Positions 5,029 through 8,783 of a DNA stretch of 8,783 bases are shown here, in pieces. Positions within the stretch are counted from its first letter, which is position 1. Every line of letters starts with the position of its first letter. This DNA is from Chloroflexota bacterium (GTDB lineage Bacteria; Chloroflexota; FW602-bin22; JACPRP01). Below the pieces are notes generated by a model. That model saw nothing but the letters and a program-made list of their open reading frames with translations. It was not told where the DNA came from and made no database searches. The position numbers and the translations under genes are program-made. The stretch is from the NCBI GenBank assembly GCA_016210495.1, contig JACQUC010000239.1, positions 1-8,783 on the forward strand, given 5' to 3'.

Positions 5029-6654
5029 ATGGAGAAGGCGAGTTCGGTTGAGGCACCCTCTCTGCTTCTAGGAGCCCTTCTGGGGGGCATAACCATCCTC
5101 CCCGTCATGGCCTTGATGTTCCTGGCCAGCCGTCTGGCTGGTTTGCCATTCGTTCCCTTCGACCTGTTCGACTGGATATCTCGGGCCATACCAGGGAACG
5201 TGTTGACGGTGCTGATCGACAGCATGGTGAAGGTGATTCTACTCCTGAAGCTGGGAAACATCTCCCATACCGCCAAGATTCTGGAGCAAGCCATTGCCAT
5301 CATCACGGTGCTAGTCCTCGGCATCGTGTTCGGGGCGGTGTTAGCCTACGCGCTGATGCGCGTACCGTGGTCGAGCGATCGCATCGGGCTCACCGGAGGC
5401 TCCATCCTCGCCCTCTTCGTAATTGGCGTCGAGCTCAGCCGTGGTTTTCAGGCCAGCCTCTGGCTCGGAGTGCCGTGGCTCGCCCTCTTGATGGTAGGCT
5501 GGGGAACACTGCTGGCCAGGTGGCTGGGGCGCGAGGTTAGACCCGCTGAGAGTCCCCTTGACCGCGCGGCTTTTCAGGCTGATAGACGGGCGCTCCTGTT
5601 GAGGATCGCCGGTGGCTCCACGGGAATAGCCCTGGCTGCCTCGGGATTGGGCTGGCTCATTAAAGAACAGCACGCGGCGTCCGGGGCGAATCTCCCTTTG
5701 CCGCGGGGCGGACCTGAGGTGCCATCCATTGCTCCGCGGCCACAGGCGGGGCAGCCCGTGGGCCAGAGGATCGAGCCGGCTGCCGGAACCCGTCCCGAGG
5801 TGACGGCGAACGAGGACTTCTACCGGATCGACATCAATCTGCTTCCACCTTCACTCAGGCAAGACTCCTGGCAATTGAGTGTCAAGGGCCTCTTTGACCG
5901 TCCGCGCTCCCTATCCCTCTCGGACCTGATGGCCTTTCCCGCCGTCACCCAGCCCATTACCCTGAGCTGTATCTCCAACCCCATCGGCGGTGACCTGATC
6001 GGCAATGCCTATTGGACGGGCCTGCGGCTGGTAGACCTGCTGGAGGACCTGGGCTTGCGTGCGGCAGCCAGGGAGTTGCGTATCGACGCCGCGGATGGAT
6101 TTGCCGAGAGCGTGACTATGCCCGACCTGACGGACGCACGTACGCTGCTAGTCTATGGAATGAATGGCAAGACCCTCACGATTGCGCACGGTTTTCCGCT
6201 GCGCATTCTCATTCCCAACCACTACGGCATGAAACAACCCAAATGGATCACCGGTATCGAGGCCATCGACCGCGGCTTCGTTGGCTACTGGGTGGAGAGA
6301 GGCTGGAGCCAGGAGGCTAGACCGCAGGTTCTAACTATCATCGACAATATCGCCAGGGATGTCGCGGTGGACGGACTGATACCCATTGGCGGCGTTGCCT
6401 GGGCGGGGGACCGTGGCATAAAGAAGGTTGAGGTGCAGGTAGATGGCGGGCCGTGGGAAGAAGCGAGGCTGCGTTTCCCGCCGCTTGGCGGTCAGACCTG
6501 GGTGCAGTGGCGGTACGACTGGAAAAGCGTGGCCGGCAGGCACACCTTCCGCGTGCGAGGCGCCGATGGCGCTGGTAGAGAGCAAACCGGCAAGCCCGCC
6601 GAGCCTTTCCCCGATGGCGCGACGGGCTATCACAGCATCACCGTGACGATCTAA
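5029..6654 (+). CDS. Membrane-anchored sulfite-oxidase-family molybdopterin oxidoreductase
   Basis: This 541-residue protein has three parts. Residues 1-165 contain about five hydrophobic helices (roughly 11-35, 56-76, 86-110, 119-136, 143-165). Residues 186-212 read RRALLLRIAGG followed by a hydrophobic stretch, like a twin-arginine signal placed inside the chain. Residues 260-430 are the molybdopterin-binding domain, with SCISNPIGGDLIGNAYWTG giving Cys314 as the expected Mo ligand, and PLRILIPNHYGMKQPKWITG. Residues 435-541 match the immunoglobulin-like Mo-co dimerisation domain (VDGLIPIGGVAWAGDRGI). The catalytic part should therefore face outside the cytoplasm. The family oxidises sulfite or similar substrates; the actual substrate and electron acceptor cannot be read here. 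The ATG has GAGGGAG about 5 nt upstream. The next gene, a lipoprotein, may be a partner. Confidence 0.88.
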   Translation: MEKASSVEAPSLLLGALLGGITILPVMALMFLASRLAGLPFVPFDLFDWISRAIPGNVLTVLIDSMVKVILLLKLGNISHTAKILEQAIAIITVLVLGIVFGAVLAYALMRVPWSSDRIGLTGGSILALFVIGVELSRGFQASLWLGVPWLALLMVGWGTLLARWLGREVRPAESPLDRAAFQADRRALLLRIAGGSTGIALAASGLGWLIKEQHAASGANLPLPRGGPEVPSIAPRPQAGQPVGQRIEPAAGTRPEVTANEDFYRIDINLLPPSLRQDSWQLSVKGLFDRPRSLSLSDLMAFPAVTQPITLSCISNPIGGDLIGNAYWTGLRLVDLLEDLGLRAAARELRIDAADGFAESVTMPDLTDARTLLVYGMNGKTLTIAHGFPLRILIPNHYGMKQPKWITGIEAIDRGFVGYWVERGWSQEARPQVLTIIDNIARDVAVDGLIPIGGVAWAGDRGIKKVEVQVDGGPWEEARLRFPPLGGQTWVQWRYDWKSVAGRHTFRVRGADGAGREQTGKPAEPFPDGATGYHSITVTI

Positions 6655-6676
6655 TGGCGAAAGCGCTAACTCTGGA

Positions 6677-6780
6677 TAGTTCTTGGTGCAAAAAGCAAAT
6701 CCGTAGGGGTCCGCCTAAGGCGGACGTGGTTGCCCCGGGGCAGGGCGGGCCATCGCCGCCGTTCCGCACCAAAAGAACTA
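6677..6780. repeat. Nested inverted-repeat element of about 104 bp
   Basis: TAGTTCTTGGTGC (6677-6689) is matched in reverse complement by GCACCAAAAGAACTA (6766-6780), perfect except for a two-base bulge. Inside are GTCCGCCT-A-AGGCGGAC (6709-6725), the palindrome GCCCCGGGGC (6732-6741) and GGCGG/CCGCC arms (6746-6760). The whole could fold into a branched structure. It lies between the molybdoenzyme stop and the lipoprotein gene. It could be a miniature mobile element, a terminator or an RNA leader; no protein fits the stretch. Confidence 0.65.
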
Positions 6781-6846
6781 GATAGGTCCACTGTTTTGCT
6801 CGAGATGAAAATGGTATCTCTGTACAGAAAAGATGGAGGGGATTCA

Positions 6847-7449
6847 ATGCGTTATTCAACACACACCATTGGCGTGCTGATCGTCCTGGCTTTGCTAGCT
6901 GCCTGCACTGCGGCGGCGCCCACGCCAGTGCCAACCAAGGCGCCGCCGGCCAGCGCCGGCACCAAGCCGACGAGCAATGCCGTGCGGGTTAGCGGGTCCG
7001 TGAAGAGCGTCGGCCCCGGCACCGTGACCCTCGCCGATGGCACGAGTTTCGCCACGACGCCCCAGACGCGCGTCACTCGGCTGTCGCCGATAACCCCGGC
7101 CGACCTCAAGGCCGGCGCCTACGTGGCCGTGACCGCCAAGCTTCAGAGTGACAACACCCTGTTGGCCAGCATCGTCAACGTCTTCGACGAGTCCATGCGC
7201 AACCTGGCCCCGGGCCAGCGGCCGATGACCGAAGGCAATCTGATGACCAACGCGACGATCGACAGGATCGAGCAGGTGCAGGGTGATACCTTCACCGTCT
7301 CTTGGAGTGGGGGCACCGCTCAGGTGAAGCTGGCGCCGGATGCCAGGCTCAATCGCATCGTTATCGTGCAGCTCACCGAAATCAAAGTCGGCGCTTCCAT
7401 CTCCGCCTCCGTCGCGGACGGTGTGGCCCAGTCGGTGTCGCTCCAGTAG
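6847..7449 (+). CDS. Putative lipoprotein with DUF5666-like repeats
   Basis: This 200-residue exported protein probably sits on the outer face of the membrane. Residues 1-19 are a lipoprotein signal peptide (MRYSTHTIGVLIVLALLAAC) with lipobox L17-A-A-C20. A Thr/Pro-rich linker (PTPVPTKAPP) follows. Two beta-rich units come next: VRVSGSVKSVGPGTVTLADG...LKAGAYVAVTAKL at about 46-120, and TIDRIEQVQGDTFTVSWSGG...VGASISASV at about 136-200. The pattern of a 'G.V..V....TVTLADGT' strand pair and a closing 'L..G..V.V.A' resembles DUF5666-type domains of unknown function. ATG 6847 is chosen because GGAGGGG lies 5 nt upstream and the signal peptide then begins properly. It follows the membrane molybdoenzyme, but the roughly 190-nt structured gap leaves co-transcription open. 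It ends before a strong hairpin. Confidence 0.75.
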   Translation: MRYSTHTIGVLIVLALLAACTAAAPTPVPTKAPPASAGTKPTSNAVRVSGSVKSVGPGTVTLADGTSFATTPQTRVTRLSPITPADLKAGAYVAVTAKLQSDNTLLASIVNVFDESMRNLAPGQRPMTEGNLMTNATIDRIEQVQGDTFTVSWSGGTAQVKLAPDARLNRIVIVQLTEIKVGASISASVADGVAQSVSLQ

Positions 7450-7482
7450 CACGGCTTTCTTACTCCGGACCGCATTTCCGAC

Positions 7483-7510
7483 CCCAGCGCCGCCACCACG
7501 CGGCGCTGGG
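7483..7510 (+). terminator. Strong hairpin after the lipoprotein gene
   Basis: CCCAGCGCCGC and GCGGCGCTGGG form a perfect 11-bp stem around the loop CACCAC, 33 nt after the lipoprotein stop. No U-run follows, so it is either an atypical terminator or an RNA-stabilising 3' hairpin. A smaller hairpin, GGATGC-GTGCT-GCATCC, follows at 7531-7547. Confidence 0.55.
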
Positions 7511-7625
7511 CCATAGCCGGTCGCGATACAGGATGCGTGCTGCATCCGTGGTTTGCATAGCCGACGCTTGCGCCCAAGGAATGGCTGAGCACCCGGGTAG
7601 CCGCGATGAAACTCGGAACAACCGG

Positions 7626-7662
7626 TTGACACCACGGCCAATTTCACATATACATAATGTAT
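7626..7662 (+). promoter_or_regulatory. Promoter and operator palindrome of the DUF433/DUF5615 operon
   Basis: TTGACA (7626-7631), a 17-nt spacer and TATACA (7649-7654) form a promoter. The perfect palindrome ATACAT-A-ATGTAT (7650-7662) overlaps the -10 box and start region, placed where an autorepressing antitoxin complex would act. The leader to the GTG at 7746 is about 85 nt. Confidence 0.65.
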
Positions 7663-7745
7663 GCCAGTTTGGTCTGACTGGGCCGGATGGAAGCCAATGT
7701 GGCTACCCAGGTTGGGGCCGATTTTAGTTAAGGAGGTGGAGAGCC

Positions 7746-7976
7746 GTGGACTGGAAAGAACGCATCGTCGTCGATCCCAACATTCTGGTTGGCAAGCCGG
7801 TGGTGAAAGGCACACGCTTGGCGGTGGAGTTCATCGTGGACCTGCTGGCACAGGGATGGCCGGAAGAGGAGGTCCTGCGCAACTACCCGGGCCTCACCCG
7901 TGATGACATCAGGGCGTGTTTGAGCTATGCCAGCGCCGTCCTTCGCGCCGAGAAGGTCTACCCATTGGGGGTGTGA
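7746..7976 (+). CDS. DUF433 antitoxin (VapB-like)
   Basis: This 76-residue protein matches DUF433 over its whole length. It starts with ERIVVDPNILVGKPVVKGTR, continues LAVEFIVDLLAQGWPEEEVL, and ends with YPGLTRDDIRACLSYASAVL. Family members are helical DNA-binding antitoxins found next to PIN-like DUF5615 toxins, as here. The GTG start has a near-perfect TAAGGAGGTG ribosome binding site about 8 nt upstream, the strongest in the window, which fits the need for antitoxin excess. Its stop overlaps the toxin start in a GTGA junction (7973-7976). It probably autoregulates through the palindrome at 7650-7662. Confidence 0.92.
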   Translation: MDWKERIVVDPNILVGKPVVKGTRLAVEFIVDLLAQGWPEEEVLRNYPGLTRDDIRACLSYASAVLRAEKVYPLGV

Positions 7977-8356
7977 GGGTGGCCCTGCGTATTCTCGCCA
8001 ACGAAAACGTTGCTGCGGATGCCGTGGAGGCCCTGCGCAGCACGGGCCACGACGTGGCCTGGGTGCGTACCGACGACCCGGGAAGTCCCGATCCGGAGGT
8101 CCTTGAGCGAGCACAAAGCGAGGGCCGCATTCTCGTCACCTTCGACAAGGAGTTTGGCGAGCTCGCCTTCCGTTGGGGACTACCAGCCCACAGCGGCGTG
8201 GTCCTTTTCAGGGTCCAAGTGCGGGACTCTGCCCAGGCCGCTGCGCTCGTGGTCCGAGCGCTCGAGACGAGATCGGATTGGGCGGGACATTTCTCAGTTG
8301 TCGAGGTGGATCGCATCCGGATGACGCCGCTACCCGGAGGAAGGATGGAGCCTTGA
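7973..8356 (+). CDS. DUF5615 PIN-like toxin
   Basis: This 127-residue protein is a PIN-like (Mut7-C-type) putative nuclease, the expected toxin of the DUF433 pair. Diagnostic blocks are LRILANENVAADAVEALRST (5-24), GHDVAWVRTDDPGSPDPEVL (25-44), RILVTFDKEFGELAF (52-66) with the conserved Asp58 in TFDKEFG, and GVVLFRV (75-81). The first acidic position reads ANEN rather than ADEN, a variant that is common in this family as I recall it. GTG 7973 overlaps the antitoxin stop by 4 nt; a second GTG two codons later (7979) is an alternative start. The C-terminal 25 residues (FSVVEVDRIRMTPLPGG) fit the usual closing strand. Confidence 0.9.
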   Translation: MRVALRILANENVAADAVEALRSTGHDVAWVRTDDPGSPDPEVLERAQSEGRILVTFDKEFGELAFRWGLPAHSGVVLFRVQVRDSAQAAALVVRALETRSDWAGHFSVVEVDRIRMTPLPGGRMEP

Positions 8357-8365
8357 TGTGGCTAA

Positions 8366-8722
8366 ACCCAGGATGGGTCCGATTCGTTAAGCCGAAATAC
8401 TCAGGCCGTTCAAGAACTGGCTATTCCCACCTTCGATCACTACATGGATTTGAAGTTCTTCCTTGAGGATCAGTTTGTACGGCCCGTCGACCTCGCGTTG
8501 GCCGATTCCTTGAAGCCGCGCCTCAAGCCCATCATCACCCGCGAGGCGGCCGCTCCAGAGATCGATTGGCGCAAGATGAAAGGCTTACGCAATATCCTCA
8601 TTCACGAGTATTTCGGCATCAACCTGCCTATCATATGGGACGTGGTTCAAAGCAAACTGGATCTAACTCATGTTTGCGCCAGGAAAATCCCCCGGGTTCC
8701 TTGCTCTCGCCAATGCCCCTGA
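8366..8722 (+). pseudogene. Chimeric remnant: MNT C-terminal half joined to HepT/DUF86 C-terminal part
   Basis: The open frame from 8366 to the TGA at 8722 contains pieces of two TA proteins in one reading frame. Residues encoded from about 8429 to 8550 (PTFDHYMDLKFFLEDQF, then VDLALADSLKPRLKPIITREA) match the end of MntA-type nucleotidyltransferase antitoxins. From about 8555 to 8660, PEIDWRKMKGLRNILIHEYF and PIIWDVVQSKL match the C-terminal part of HepT (DUF86), including its R-x4-H-x-Y RNase motif. The MNT active-site half (GSxxxG, DxD) and the N-terminal half of HepT are absent, and the last 20 or so codons resemble neither. ATG 8444 lacks a ribosome binding site. An in-frame deletion of a former MntA-HepT operon explains this best. 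Confidence 0.7.
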
Positions 8723-8783
8723 TCTTGAAGATACCAGCCCGGCGAGTTAAGGGTTTGCTTACTGAACTTCTGGCAAAGCTGCT
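8723..8783. other. Terminal stretch, nothing recognised
   Basis: The last 61 bases show no gene start, repeat or RNA signal that I can support; a gene cut by the window edge cannot be excluded. Confidence 0.3.

Noticed and set aside
6895..7815. Open reading frame of 306 codons on the minus strand
   Set aside because: It is antisense to the lipoprotein gene and the DUF433 promoter and is rich in Gly/Arg/His without family features.

Overview
This looks like a piece of a moderately GC-rich bacterial chromosome. It has no rRNA, no recognisable tRNA, no CRISPR array and no intact transposase. The organism cannot be named from sequence alone. An uncultured Chloroflexota-like bacterium is a reasonable guess, based on the Pro/Thr-rich 'PTPVPTKAP' lipoprotein linker, the membrane-anchored sulfite-oxidase-family protein and the many small toxin-antitoxin (TA) modules, but this is inference. 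Starts are mixed ATG/GTG, usually with good AAGGAGG-type ribosome binding sites.

The left third (1-3270) is a TA-rich accessory region. From left to right it holds a Phd/YefM antitoxin with a PIN-domain toxin cut by the window edge (minus strand), then a divergent DUF1778 (TacA-like) plus GNAT (TacT-like) pair on the plus strand. The two operons share an 86-bp regulatory strip with back-to-back promoters and operator-like repeats. Next come an orphan DUF4177-like small protein (minus) and a HEPN plus minimal nucleotidyltransferase (MNT) operon (minus). That operon and its own promoter sit between two identical 29-bp direct repeats, each of which can form a hairpin.

The middle (3430-6654) is more GC-rich and looks like ordinary metabolism. 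A minus-strand operon encodes a bacterioferritin-like protein and, 8 nt downstream, a protein with a His-rich N-terminus, a CDGSH iron-sulfur motif and a Rieske [2Fe-2S] domain. Together they suggest an iron storage and redox module. Divergently on the plus strand is a 541-residue sulfite-oxidase-family molybdopterin enzyme with about five N-terminal membrane helices and an internal twin-arginine-like motif. A nested inverted-repeat element of about 104 bp follows, and then a lipoprotein resembling DUF5666.

The right end (7510-8783) returns to TA genes: a DUF433 antitoxin and DUF5615 PIN-like toxin pair with its own promoter and palindrome, then a decayed frame. In that frame the C-terminal half of an MNT antitoxin is joined directly to the C-terminal part of a HepT/DUF86 toxin.

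Most genes belong to known families. The parts most worth checking are the bacterioferritin/CDGSH-Rieske operon, the repeat-bounded HEPN-MNT cassette, the nested inverted-repeat element and the MNT-HepT chimera. I see no clear evidence of a wholly new defence system.
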